The position numbers and the translations under genes were made by a program. Shown piece by piece: positions 1 through 9,019 of a stretch of DNA of 58,619 nucleotides. Source of the stretch: Shewanella sp. c952. GTDB lineage: Bacteria > Pseudomonadota > Gammaproteobacteria > Enterobacterales > Shewanellaceae. Each line of letters starts with the position of its first letter. Positions within the stretch are counted from its first letter, which is position 1. The stretch is taken from NCBI RefSeq assembly GCF_019654975.1, contig NZ_BPEW01000028.1:1-58619 (forward strand), in the 5' to 3' direction. The notes beneath the pieces were generated by a model, which saw only the letters and a list, made by a program, of their open reading frames with translations, was not told the DNA's origin and did not search any database.

Positions 1-139
1 ACATAAGGGTTTCAAGCACTTAACCGACATTACGAACAAAAAAAACACAAACAGATAAAAATCTGTAACTAATTGGTTAAGAAAAATGATTTTTTACCGA
101 TAAATAATAGGGTCGCAGTTCTAGGATTGAGAGAAAATT

Positions 140-1633
140 ATGAAAGAAGTTAAGTTTCGCTGGGTCGATAAATACCTTATCCATATGACACTAAAGTCAA
201 AATTTGCTGTTATGGCAATAATTCCCATATTAACCCTAATTGGGTTAACACTGGTATTAACCAATCATTTCGATAAAAACTTACAGCTATCACAGCTCAA
301 TCAAGCTGAGCAATACAATCAAAAAATGAATGAGACGCTGGCGACTGCCTATCGCTTCATCCCCGATGAAAATAAACAAGAGTTCATCAGCTCTTTGACT
401 GGTGATGTCGTGCTACATGAAGAAAACAGCGCCAGTCGAGATATCCAAAGCTCTGCGATTGCTGGCGGCGAGTCCTATCTTCAAGGAAGTCACATCGAGA
501 GTGTTAGCCGAAGTCAAAATGGTTTAATCACCGTTTCTAATATCCGACTAAATACAGAAAGTAATAACGAATACTTTGTCTACGGCACATTACTCGGCCT
601 GATAATGCTAATTGTCATCACCAGTTACTATATTTCAAGCTTTGTAGGTGGTGCGCTTTACACCAATGTCATGGCTTTAAAGAAAGCAGCAGATGGCGAC
701 CTCACTGGTCGACTCAACTTTTTTGAAGTTAAAGATGAGTTTAGTATTTTGGCTATTAGCATCGATACTTTGGTTGATAGGCAGCATAAACTTGTCAGCC
801 AAATGACCAGTGCTAATGAGCAGATCCGTAACGTAGTGCAATCATTTAGAGATACCGCTCAAGAAGGTCAATCTTTGGCGATGAACCAAAGACAACATTT
901 GGATTCATTGGCTACCGCAATGGAAGAGATGACCGCTGCTGTAAAAGAGGTTGCGCGCAATGCCGAGCAGTCCTCTACTGAAACTCAAGAAGCTAACAAT
1001 CAAGTTGACGCTGGCTCTCGAGACATTGCTGTCACTGTGGAAGCGATTGGCGGTTTGAGCAATGAGATTGCTGACGCCTCTGACGCTGTGAATAACCTCA
1101 ATGAAAATGCAGCAAAAATTGACGAAGTCGTAACAACTATTAATGCAATTTCTGAGCAAACCAATTTGCTTGCGCTTAACGCTGCCATCGAAGCAGCAAG
1201 AGCTGGCGAACAAGGCCGTGGTTTCGCTGTCGTAGCAGACGAAGTCAGAACGCTTGCTGGACGAACACAAGCCGCTACTGTTGAAATAAAATCAATGATC
1301 GAAGCGCTCCAAGCAGGTTCAAGAAATCTAAAACACGTTATGAGCCGCACTGTCGAAAAGGCTGAGGAAGGCAAAAAGCATGTACTCGATACTGGTAACG
1401 ATCTAAAAGGTATTGCTCATCATAGTGCCAAGGTCTATGAGATGAGCGTGCTGATTGCAACTTCTGCAGATGAACAATCTGCTGTAGCCAATGAAATCGC
1501 GACTAATCTCATGGAGATCCGTAATCAATCTCATGATGTAGAGCAGTCAGCCAATCAATCGGTTTCAGGTTGTGACGAACTGCATGCAACTGCAGAGCAA
1601 CTTGATACGCTACTTATTGGTCTAAAAATATAG
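140..1633 (+). CDS. Methyl-accepting chemotaxis protein
   Basis: Inner-membrane chemoreceptor that would signal to a CheA/CheW array. The sequence shows a TM helix at about residues 22-42, a short periplasmic part of about 110 residues, a second TM at about 150-170, a HAMP segment at about 172-225 and a full cytoplasmic signalling domain. The highly conserved hairpin tip is visible (EQTNLLALNAAIEAARAGEQ, near residues 337-356), followed by GRGFAVVADEVRTLA. The periplasmic domain is too small for a double Cache and shows no recognisable ligand motif. The start follows a GAGAG purine run. The gene is monocistronic, with a strong terminator directly downstream. The class is certain; the ligand is unknown. 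Confidence 0.95.
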   Translation: MKEVKFRWVDKYLIHMTLKSKFAVMAIIPILTLIGLTLVLTNHFDKNLQLSQLNQAEQYNQKMNETLATAYRFIPDENKQEFISSLTGDVVLHEENSASRDIQSSAIAGGESYLQGSHIESVSRSQNGLITVSNIRLNTESNNEYFVYGTLLGLIMLIVITSYYISSFVGGALYTNVMALKKAADGDLTGRLNFFEVKDEFSILAISIDTLVDRQHKLVSQMTSANEQIRNVVQSFRDTAQEGQSLAMNQRQHLDSLATAMEEMTAAVKEVARNAEQSSTETQEANNQVDAGSRDIAVTVEAIGGLSNEIADASDAVNNLNENAAKIDEVVTTINAISEQTNLLALNAAIEAARAGEQGRGFAVVADEVRTLAGRTQAATVEIKSMIEALQAGSRNLKHVMSRTVEKAEEGKKHVLDTGNDLKGIAHHSAKVYEMSVLIATSADEQSAVANEIATNLMEIRNQSHDVEQSANQSVSGCDELHATAEQLDTLLIGLKI

Positions 1634-1654
1634 TGTTCTAGCGATGCGCTATAC

Positions 1655-1687
1655 AAAGGGTAGCACTTTAGTGCTACCCTTTTTTAT
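1655..1687 (+). terminator. Intrinsic terminator of the chemoreceptor gene
   Basis: A perfect 12-bp stem (AAAGGGTAGCAC / GTGCTACCCTTT) with a TTTA loop runs into a T-run. Confidence 0.9.
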
Positions 1688-1837
1688 GTCAGTATTTTAA
1701 TTGTTACAATACCAGTAGCGTATTGTTTTACAAAAATTTAACTAGGCTTGTATACTTACGCTATTGTTTCAATTTTATCCTTAAACAGTATGGATGCTAA
1801 TTAGGGTAGCTACTCACTATTTGAGCATAATTTTAGC

Positions 1838-4438
1838 ATGATGAAAGGCAAGAACCGTCCACCAAAGCTGACCGACTGGCGCAAAAGTTTACCGATGAAA
1901 TTCATGTTCATCCAACTTGCCGTGGCCACAATCATCATTCTAACGAGTGTTTGGTTTATTAAGTCTATCGAAATTAATCGACTAATAGACAACCAGCAAA
2001 CATTAAACGTCAATGTTGGCAAAGCGATCACCGCAAGCTTGCAGCAAAAAACCAATAAAATAGAAAACCTAGCAGTATCCATTAGTTCCCTTGGAGAGTT
2101 GTATCAGCACTCACCTTCTCTTCTTAATGGAAGCATACCCGCGCTACTTGACCAGTTGGGTCAAGAGGAGGTTATTCTCGGCGGAGGAGTTTGGCCAGAA
2201 CCTAAGCTCACTGACAAAAAAGACAGCCATTTCTGGGCTCGTAATGCTAGTGGCAAGTTGCACAAAGTGAATGGCTACAATCAGGACAATGTTCAAGGCT
2301 ACTCCCAAGAAAGCTGGTATATCCCAACTAAATATTACCCCGCTGATACTAGTTATTGGTCAAAGTCCTATATTGACCCAATCACACAAGACCCGATGAT
2401 TACCGCCTCAGTCCCTATGTGGTCACATCATGAGTTCATCGGTGTTGCAACGGTTGATATTGCACTGTCTAGCATTGATAGTTTTTTTAGAACTGCTCTT
2501 TCTGGCCAAAGAGGCTATGTTTTTGCACTTGATCAGCAAAACAGAATGCTTTCCTATCCTAAACTCCCGCAAAACATTTCTGCTGATGAAGCTAGAAAAG
2601 AGTTATTTCAGCCCTTCTCCGACTTTAGCCAGCAACATGCTGCCTTTAAACCGCTACAACAAGTCATTGAAACAATCGATGCAGAGTTTATTAAACAAGC
2701 CAATATTGATAGTGCCTATACCCCAGAGCAACTTAGCAGTGTTACCGCAAATGTACCTCAGCAGGAGCGCGCTAAGCTAACGGCGTTAATCAACCAAAAT
2801 GCCAAAAACAAATTAAAAGATGTACAACTGCTTAGCAGTCTCGAATTGATAAGCGATCCACAATTTGAAGAGCCTGTCATCGTCAGCGTCTTTTTAATGC
2901 CAGGAACTTACTGGAAAGTAATTTTAGTGACTCCATTAACGGCAATAGAAAGCAGTGCAAAATCAATAGCCAGCACGGTAGGCCTTTATTTAGTGAGTAT
3001 CCAAATAGCCGCGCTCATGCTGCTATTTATTATCCAAAACAAACTATTTATTTCTCCAATTAGTCGAATGGTTAATGCGTTAAATAACAGCAATTCGGCA
3101 ATGATTGAACTTGAGAGTAATAACAGAAAAGATGAGATAGGCATGTTGGCGAAAGCATTTAGCAGCCGTACACATCAATTAGAGATCGCACTCGCCAGCT
3201 TAGATGCCACAAATCTAGCATTAGAAAAGCAGTTAGAAGTACAACAAATTGCCCAAGCTGATTTAAGGGAGAGTAAGGAGCACCTTAATCTTATTCTTAA
3301 CTCTGCACATAACTTGATTTTCATCAAAAGCATATCGGGTGAACTTACACTCGTTAACGACCAGTTTTGTAAGACCGTTGCCTTAGAACGTGAAAATATA
3401 ATCGGTGTAAGAGATCATTTGGTGCTTGCCAGAGATGTTGCGAAAGTAAATAGCGACAACGACCGGATCGTAATAGAGAAAAAACTAGAACTTAGTTATG
3501 AGCAAACATTTCCAAGTGAAGGGAAATTGCATACTTACTTAGTTACCAAATTCCCTATTTTGGATAACGAACAGCAAGTGGTATCAGTTGGCACCATAGC
3601 ATTCGATATCAGTAAGACTAAGAGCTTAGAGCTGAAGAAGAAAGCCCAGTTTGAGATCCTTAGACAAGAAAAATCGAAGAATATTCGATTCATCGAAAAA
3701 CTTGAAGAGACAAATAAGCGATTGGAGTTTGAGTCTTTACAGGCCCGAGTTCAAATCAACAAAGAGTACAACTACGAAAAAGTAAAATTAGATAATCAAG
3801 CGCTTTACCCCACACTGGTGGCCAATTTGGTTCGGCCTATATTTAGACAACAAGACGAGCTTGCAGCCAAAGCTTATCGTCTATCGAATGGCAGCCTTAA
3901 TGCCGCTGATTTTGGTGTAGAACTAACCGCACAAACTGAACGATTAAGACATCTAGAGTATCTACTATCAGCGCAAGATTACGGGGCAAAACCCATTGAT
4001 CTAGTACAGTTGTTAGAGCATATTATTGCGCTTTTACGCCCAAAGTTTGTCGACTCAGATATCGACATCATGATCCAAAGTGACGACCGCCTTATAGTGG
4101 ATGGGATCCATTGGCACTATTTAGTTCTGTTTTATAGAATTATCAACAACACCTTGGCGGACGCTTTTGAGCACCATCAAACGAATAAAAGCATAAAACT
4201 GATTTTGGCTAAACAGCAAAAGCAGCTGATCATAACCGTTTATGATAATGGCAAGGGTTTTACGACCAATCAGTTAGATATATTGCAACAGCAGATAAAC
4301 CAAAGTGAAATCAACGGTGCTATAACAACATTGTCAGTATGGTTACAAAGTGAATTCAACGGTAAAGTTCAGATCAGAAGCTTACAACCAGAGGCTCAAT
4401 ACAAAACCCAGATAAGCTATTCTTTATCTCTTGTTTAG
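1838..4438 (+). CDS. Cache-HAMP-PAS sensor with degenerate histidine-kinase end
   Basis: Membrane sensor of 866 residues. A TM helix at about 24-44 is followed by a periplasmic double-Cache-like domain (about 45-375, with the YIDPITQDPMITASVP signature of MCP/kinase Cache domains), a second TM at about 382-402, HAMP at about 403-455, a coiled coil, a PAS domain at about 483-595, a second coiled coil, and a C-terminal region shaped like DHp plus HATPase. The N box (IINNTLADAFEHH) and G1 box (YDNGKG) survive. The G2 box (GLG type) is absent, and at the place of the phosphorylatable His the sequence reads VANLVRPI, with Asn663. It may be a pseudokinase that works through a partner. No response regulator is adjacent. 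The start has only a weak ribosome site, so the N-terminus is uncertain. Confidence 0.8.
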   Translation: MMKGKNRPPKLTDWRKSLPMKFMFIQLAVATIIILTSVWFIKSIEINRLIDNQQTLNVNVGKAITASLQQKTNKIENLAVSISSLGELYQHSPSLLNGSIPALLDQLGQEEVILGGGVWPEPKLTDKKDSHFWARNASGKLHKVNGYNQDNVQGYSQESWYIPTKYYPADTSYWSKSYIDPITQDPMITASVPMWSHHEFIGVATVDIALSSIDSFFRTALSGQRGYVFALDQQNRMLSYPKLPQNISADEARKELFQPFSDFSQQHAAFKPLQQVIETIDAEFIKQANIDSAYTPEQLSSVTANVPQQERAKLTALINQNAKNKLKDVQLLSSLELISDPQFEEPVIVSVFLMPGTYWKVILVTPLTAIESSAKSIASTVGLYLVSIQIAALMLLFIIQNKLFISPISRMVNALNNSNSAMIELESNNRKDEIGMLAKAFSSRTHQLEIALASLDATNLALEKQLEVQQIAQADLRESKEHLNLILNSAHNLIFIKSISGELTLVNDQFCKTVALERENIIGVRDHLVLARDVAKVNSDNDRIVIEKKLELSYEQTFPSEGKLHTYLVTKFPILDNEQQVVSVGTIAFDISKTKSLELKKKAQFEILRQEKSKNIRFIEKLEETNKRLEFESLQARVQINKEYNYEKVKLDNQALYPTLVANLVRPIFRQQDELAAKAYRLSNGSLNAADFGVELTAQTERLRHLEYLLSAQDYGAKPIDLVQLLEHIIALLRPKFVDSDIDIMIQSDDRLIVDGIHWHYLVLFYRIINNTLADAFEHHQTNKSIKLILAKQQKQLIITVYDNGKGFTTNQLDILQQQINQSEINGAITTLSVWLQSEFNGKVQIRSLQPEAQYKTQISYSLSLV

Positions 4439-4520
4439 GGGGCCAATACAGCTTTTCGTCGTCGCTGCAGTTCGCCGTATAAACATAATATGAACACGGT
4501 TGGGAATGGCTTTCAGTAAC

Positions 4521-4548
4521 AAAAAAGGCACCCCTCGTGAGTGCCTTT
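4521..4548 (-). terminator. Terminator between convergent genes
   Basis: Stem AAAGGCAC / GTGCCTTT. On the minus strand it is followed by TTTTTT, so it mainly serves the minus-strand gene ending at 4576; on the plus strand the tail is weak. Confidence 0.8.
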
Positions 4549-4575
4549 AGTGACTATAAATGTATTTTCATTAGG

Positions 4576-5451
4576 CTACATTGATACATCGACAATATAG
4601 TGCCCTTGCAGCCAGTTGCGACCAATTAGCAGTTTATAAGTCATCTTACTTCTATCTCGTAAGTTAACTTTTACTTTATACTCTTCGCCAGCCTCGCCAA
4701 TATTGAGTTCAACCATATAGCGGATCTCACTACCTTGGGCATTGCGTATAAGTGATGTTTCGACAATGCGAGATTTGACGACTTTAGACTCACCTTTCTC
4801 ATTCTCTGTTGTAAAATGAATCACCTTACCGACATTTTTCTCCATATCGGTGTCTTCATTGTCAATTTTAAAGTCCACTGCATGTAATGAGTTCTCTACC
4901 GCACCGGTGTCAATGCGGGTCTTAAACATCATGCCGCTTTCAACAATGCTAATAGGAGCGACTGGGCCAATGTATTTTTTATCGGAAACATCAACTACGT
5001 AACGCCCTTTTAGCCAGTTACGTCCAATCAACAATTTATAGTCCATATGACTTCTATCACGAAGGTTTACTCGTACCTTGCGCTCTTTGCCTTTAAAACC
5101 GACATCAAGGTCAACCATATAACGTGTCTCGGTGCCCTGAGAGTTACTGACAGTCGATGTTTTAACGATCTTGGCCTGCAAACGTTTAGTCTGACCTTGA
5201 CCGTTTTCAGTGGTAAATGACAACATTTTACCAATGTTATCTTTCATGTTTTTAGCACTGCCACCTTCAACTTTAAGATCAATTGCGTGCAAAGAAGTGT
5301 TAACCGCACCAGTGTCTATCCTTGCCACATAGGGCAATTCAGCATGCCCGACATACATATCGGCAGTAGATCCAATAACCGCTTTATCATTTGCTTGTAC
5401 AGATAATGAAGTCATCAGGGTCAACAGGCACCATCCCATTTTTTTTAGCAT
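4576..5451 (-). CDS. Periplasmic tandem retropepsin-like (RimK-associated type) protein
   Basis: Signal peptide (about residues 1-20, ending SVQA), then two copies of the same roughly 125-residue domain. Both contain the aspartic-protease-like motif RIDTGAV (D46 and D181), a conserved SLHA(I/V)D(L/F)K stretch, FTTEN, ETRYMV/EIRYMV and the ending YKLLIGRNWL(K/Q)G. This matches the retropepsin-like domain family (PF05618, once called ATP-dependent zinc protease) that often accompanies RimK-type ligases. Usual members are single-domain, about 140-170 residues. Two fused copies could fold as an intramolecular dimer as in pepsin, with both DTG loops intact. No RimK gene is beside it. Secretion and the duplication are read from the sequence; proteolytic activity is inferred. 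Confidence 0.85.
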   Translation of the reverse strand: MLKKMGWCLLTLMTSLSVQANDKAVIGSTADMYVGHAELPYVARIDTGAVNTSLHAIDLKVEGGSAKNMKDNIGKMLSFTTENGQGQTKRLQAKIVKTSTVSNSQGTETRYMVDLDVGFKGKERKVRVNLRDRSHMDYKLLIGRNWLKGRYVVDVSDKKYIGPVAPISIVESGMMFKTRIDTGAVENSLHAVDFKIDNEDTDMEKNVGKVIHFTTENEKGESKVVKSRIVETSLIRNAQGSEIRYMVELNIGEAGEEYKVKVNLRDRSKMTYKLLIGRNWLQGHYIVDVSM

Positions 5452-5688
5452 TACAATTCCTAAGTATAGTTACGTCAATATTTAGCTGGTTAGAGTTATC
5501 ATAGCAAGAAACATCAGTCTTTGAAGCGACACTCTTTCTTTTGAGAAATAAAACAGCCTAACCCGCTCTGGCGACTAGATTTTTACAGTAGAACGGTTAG
5601 CGAATTAAACTTAGCAGTTCAACACTGACAGTTACCTGAACAGAGAATGATATCAATACCCGTTAAGTTGTTATTAATTTAGCGGGGA

Positions 5689-5982
5689 TTAAAAGAAATG
5701 AAGGACAAAAAGAGCAAATAATATTGCCGTACAAGCACAGTGACCAACATACCATCGTTTATGGTAACTCTGCTTATAGAGGTTCAAATTTCGGAAAAAC
5801 TGTACCCCTAACCATACAAGGATAAATGGCACAAAAGGCAATGAGATGACGAGCGGGAAAAACCCCCAGCCTAAGTCGAAAGCATTTTGACTAAATAAAC
5901 GCAGGAAAAACCAAAAAACAAACAGACAAATGTAAGCCACTAAGTGTTGCTTGTTAATTGAGCTCTTAACGTTTGAAAACAT
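5689..5982 (-). CDS. Small membrane protein, unknown
   Basis: About 97 residues with three predicted TM helices (roughly 15-30, 41-62 and 80-97) separated by short basic loops (YKQSYHKRW). I do not recognise the family. The reading frame allows a start at 6000, but the ATG at 5982 has a GGGGAA Shine-Dalgarno five bases upstream while the earlier ATGs have none, so the shorter form is preferred. It stands alone on the minus strand between unrelated genes. Confidence 0.6.
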   Translation of the reverse strand: MFSNVKSSINKQHLVAYICLFVFWFFLRLFSQNAFDLGWGFFPLVISLPFVPFILVWLGVQFFRNLNLYKQSYHKRWYVGHCACTAILFALFVLHFF

Positions 5983-6081
5983 CGAATTCCCCATATTCAT
6001 TATTGAACACTAGGCCTTATTGCTAGCAGCAACAAGAACCAATGGGGATAATTCTGTAACGAAATATAAAAACAACTTTTA

Positions 6082-6435
6082 TCACGCCGCCATTAGCTTG
6101 GCGATCTCTTGATCAAACAAGTTTTTAATTAAACATGAAAACTCTGTAATAAACAGTGTTTGCTCAGCTGTCGCCTTATGATCAGCAATTCGTGCCAAGA
6201 TCTCTTCAAGATCATACACAATTGAGTCAACCTCCCTGATAACTAAATTCCGTTGAGCAAAACTTAACGAAGGATTCTGACCACAAACCATAATAATTTG
6301 AGCCGCGAGTTGCTCTTCAAATAGTTCCATCACCGTATCTTCTGATACAGCTTGTTGTTGCGAGTTTTCAAATATACCTAAATGCTCAGTTAAATACTGA
6401 ACGAGGTGCATATACCCGTCTTTGTCGGTAACCAT
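6082..6435 (-). CDS. Small conserved protein, DUF3802-like
   Basis: Acidic cytosolic protein of 117 residues that looks all-helical, without signal or TM segment. The N-terminus (MVTDKDGYMHLVQYL) and overall size resemble the DUF3802 proteins of Shewanella and Vibrio; this family match is from memory and is tentative. The open frame extends nine codons further to 6462, but that ATG lacks a ribosome site, whereas the ATG at 6435 is preceded by GGA six bases upstream. Function unknown; the neighbours give no clue. Confidence 0.6.
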   Translation of the reverse strand: MVTDKDGYMHLVQYLTEHLGIFENSQQQAVSEDTVMELFEEQLAAQIIMVCGQNPSLSFAQRNLVIREVDSIVYDLEEILARIADHKATAEQTLFITEFSCLIKNLFDQEIAKLMAA

Positions 6436-6547
6436 ATCACATCCGAAATATGCAATTAGCATAAATGACAGAGCGGCTCAAAGGAGCCGCAAAATTCTTT
6501 GAATAAGAATATTATCTGAGTTTAAAGCGAAATGATATCGACTACCT

Positions 6548-7123
6548 CTATTTCTTAAGCTTCAAAATGAATGAAACAGGCACAGCTTTACTGATTGCCG
6601 ACAACCCAGCTATCTCACGCAGTTTTTCAATACCTTGGGTCAACCCAAAACTGTCTGAGTTAACAATAACAGGCATAGCGCTAGCAACTAATAGGTTACT
6701 ATCAGATAGCTTAGCAATACTCACAGTAAAAGGGAGCTTCACTTTCTTACCATGTAAATCCACCTGCCCTTCTACTGTGGTAATAGTAGAATCACCAACA
6801 CTCAGACTATCAAGCAGTTTAATGTCAACTTGAGCCGTCAAAGTTAGCTTTGGAAACTTATCGACCTCAAACAATAGCGAGCCCATGCGCTCATCTCTTA
6901 TCTCAACATTGGTATCAACACTTGCTAGCGATACCATTAATTTAAACTCTCCCCTCTCATTGAGCATGCCTGAAATCGATTTAAAATGATGTACCTCGGC
7001 AATATCGCCCTTTTTAATTGATACAAAGTTTACCTTTGACTCATCATTGGCGACGTTCCAGTCAGCGGCTGACGTTACAAACGATAACGGAATAAGCAGT
7101 AATCCAGCAATGATACTTTTCAT
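6548..7123 (-). CDS. YceI-family periplasmic protein
   Basis: Secreted lipocalin-fold protein of 191 residues. A Sec signal peptide covers about residues 1-19 (SFVTSA/ADW). The typical YceI opening W-x-V-x-x-D-E-S-K-V-N-F appears directly after cleavage, followed by the HHF(K)SISG segment and the DTNVEIRDERM motif found in this family, which binds polyisoprenoid-type lipids in studied members. The C-terminus VPVSFILKLKK closes the barrel. Start at an ATG with a GGGAG site (CTAGAGGGAGCTACAC). It is a single gene. Confidence 0.9.
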   Translation of the reverse strand: MKSIIAGLLLIPLSFVTSAADWNVANDESKVNFVSIKKGDIAEVHHFKSISGMLNERGEFKLMVSLASVDTNVEIRDERMGSLLFEVDKFPKLTLTAQVDIKLLDSLSVGDSTITTVEGQVDLHGKKVKLPFTVSIAKLSDSNLLVASAMPVIVNSDSFGLTQGIEKLREIAGLSAISKAVPVSFILKLKK

Positions 7124-7280
7124 GTGTAGCTCCCTCTAGACAAAATAGTGATAGATATCAAGGTGCAAAAATAGCAATTAACGCTAATTTAGCACAAGCT
7201 ACTATCCAGTAGCAGCAATATCTATTTCTTATGACATGAAATTATTCTAGTACAAAGGTTAGCTTTGCCTAAATTAAAAT

Positions 7281-7311
7281 AAAAATGCCACTTATTTAAA
7301 GTGGCATTTTT
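7281..7311. terminator. Bidirectional terminator downstream of pdxH
   Basis: Stem AAAAATGCCACT / AGTGGCATTTTT with a short AT loop; A- and T-runs on both sides let it act on either strand. It follows the pdxH stop. Confidence 0.9.
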
Positions 7312-7327
7312 AACAAAATAAATGATT

Positions 7328-7969
7328 TTATGGCGCTAAGCGGCTTCTAGCCCATTGCTCACCAGCTGACTTTTCATAGATAAATCGATCATGCAATCGA
7401 TTCTCACCACCTTGCCAAAACTCAATGCTTGTAGGCTTAACAATGTATCCCCCCCAAAATTTGGGTAGCGGAACATCGCCTTTAGCAAACTTCGCTTTCA
7501 TCTCGGAAAATTTTGTCTCTAGCGCTTTTCTAGCAGAGATAGGGCTAGATTGCTTAGAAACCCATGCCGCTATTTGGCTGTCTTTAGGTCGAGACATAAA
7601 ATACTTTAGCACTTCTGTTTTTGATAGTGGCTCTGCTACACCAGTTATCGCAACTTGCTTTTCTAAAGTATGCCAAGGGAACAATAAACTGACTTGAGAG
7701 TTAATAGCAATATGCTGAGCCTTTCGGCTTTCTAGGTTTGTGAAAAAAACAAACCCATCATCACCAAACCTTTTCAACAATACAATACGTTGAAAAGGTT
7801 GACCATTGTCATCCACTGTGGCCAGCGACATCGCAGTAGGATCTTTGATTTCCGAATCCTTTACCACTTCAAGCCAGCAATTAAAAAGCTCCATTGGATC
7901 ATCAGGAACATTCTCGCTATGCATCTCGCCTAACGAGTACTCTCGCCTGATATCGCTTAACTCTGACAT
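7328..7969 (-). CDS. pdxH: Pyridoxamine 5'-phosphate oxidase
   Basis: FMN-dependent cytosolic oxidase that makes pyridoxal 5'-phosphate from PNP or PMP. Length (213) and sequence fit PdxH throughout: RREY at the N-terminus, RIVLLKR (FMN binding), FFTNLESRKA, the PLPKFWGG(Y)IVKP stretch, the EFWQGGENRLHDR active-site segment and the RLAP C-terminus. The start has an AAGGA site (TTAAGGACCGGTAA). PLP is the cofactor of SpeA, encoded nearby on the same strand, but the two are about 2 kb apart and probably not co-transcribed: a repeat-containing gap separates pdxH from speB. Confidence 0.97.
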   Translation of the reverse strand: MSELSDIRREYSLGEMHSENVPDDPMELFNCWLEVVKDSEIKDPTAMSLATVDDNGQPFQRIVLLKRFGDDGFVFFTNLESRKAQHIAINSQVSLLFPWHTLEKQVAITGVAEPLSKTEVLKYFMSRPKDSQIAAWVSKQSSPISARKALETKFSEMKAKFAKGDVPLPKFWGGYIVKPTSIEFWQGGENRLHDRFIYEKSAGEQWARSRLAP

Positions 7970-8010
7970 TTACCGGTCCTTAAATAGTGCATGATAAAAA
8001 GCTGTTCCGT

Positions 8011-8055
8011 TTTCTAGATTAAGTTTCCTAGATTAAGTTTTCTAGACTAAGTTAT
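8011..8055. repeat. Short tandem repeat between speB and pdxH
   Basis: Three successive 13-14-base units of the form TTTTCTAGATTAAG with single-base changes, then a truncated fourth (TTATCTAGG). It lies in the 97-base gap after speB; no function is evident. Confidence 0.8.
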
Positions 8056-8066
8056 CTAGGGTCAGT

Positions 8067-8996
8067 TTACTTAACTTTGCCGTTAGAATCAGCCCAAACA
8101 TGCAATAATTCTAATCCTAATGTGGCACCTGCTAACGCTGTGATTTCAGCGCTATCATATGCTGGAGCGACTTCAACCACATCCATACCGACAATGTTCA
8201 TGCCGTTTAAGCCTCTAATAATTTTCATCGCTTTATCGCTGCTGAGTCCACCACAAACGGGTGTGCCAGTTCCAGGTGCAAAAGCGGGATCTAAACAATC
8301 AATATCAAAAGTGACATACAAAGGCATATCACCGACTCGCTCTTTAATTTGAGCGACTATCTGATCTGCACTTTGCTCATTAGCAGCGGCGGCGTCAATC
8401 ACTTTAAACAGATGACTTGACTGGTCATATTCCGTTCTAATTCCAACTTGAATAGAGTGTTCTGCAGCAATAATGCCTTCCTTTGGCGCATGATAAAACA
8501 TTGTACCGTGGTCATATTTGCTACCTTGGCTATAAGTATCTGTATGGGCATCAAAATGCAGCAATGCCATTTTGCCATGCTTCTTATAGTGAGCTCGTAG
8601 CAAGGGTAAGGTAACGAAATGATCACCACCAAAACTGAGCATCGCTTTGCCTGATTCGACGATTGCAGTAGCAAAGTCTTCAACTCGTTGAGTGAAATCA
8701 GCGGAATCACCGCAGTCATAAACGAGATCTCCCGCATCGACGACTTTAATGTGGTCACTCAATTTGAACTGCCAAGGCCAACGAGACTCTTCCCAAGCAA
8801 GGTTTACTGATGCTTGGCGGATCGCCCCTGGTCCCATACGGCCACCAGAACGTCCAGTGGTCGCCATGTCAAAAGGTAGACCTAATACTACAACATCTGC
8901 ATCACTTTCTAATGGGCGGAAGTTTAACGGCAATCTTAAGTAGCCGAATGCATTTGAATAAAGCGAGTAATCAGGTTTATCTGCAATAGTGGTCAT
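8067..8996 (-). CDS. speB: Agmatinase
   Basis: Ureohydrolase that converts agmatine (the SpeA product) to putrescine and urea. The binuclear Mn-site motifs are present: GGDHFVTLP, HFDAHTDTY and FDIDCLDPAFAPGTGTP; the ending (DVVEVAPAYD...TALAGATLGLELL) is also typical. The frame is open to 9023, but the ATG at 8996 has a GGAG site six bases upstream and gives MTTIADKPDYSLYS, so this start is preferred (309 residues). It follows the AdoMet decarboxylase gene by 23 bases on the same strand, so the two are probably one transcript. Confidence 0.96.
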   Translation of the reverse strand: MTTIADKPDYSLYSNAFGYLRLPLNFRPLESDADVVVLGLPFDMATTGRSGGRMGPGAIRQASVNLAWEESRWPWQFKLSDHIKVVDAGDLVYDCGDSADFTQRVEDFATAIVESGKAMLSFGGDHFVTLPLLRAHYKKHGKMALLHFDAHTDTYSQGSKYDHGTMFYHAPKEGIIAAEHSIQVGIRTEYDQSSHLFKVIDAAAANEQSADQIVAQIKERVGDMPLYVTFDIDCLDPAFAPGTGTPVCGGLSSDKAMKIIRGLNGMNIVGMDVVEVAPAYDSAEITALAGATLGLELLHVWADSNGKVK

Positions 8997-9019
8997 AAAA
9001 GCTCCATAAAAGGTCAAAC

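Noticed and set aside
8011..8055. Tandem CTAGATTAAG units as a regulatory site for pdxH
   Set aside because: They overlap the pdxH upstream region only partly and look like a simple slippage repeat; no regulator motif is recognisable.
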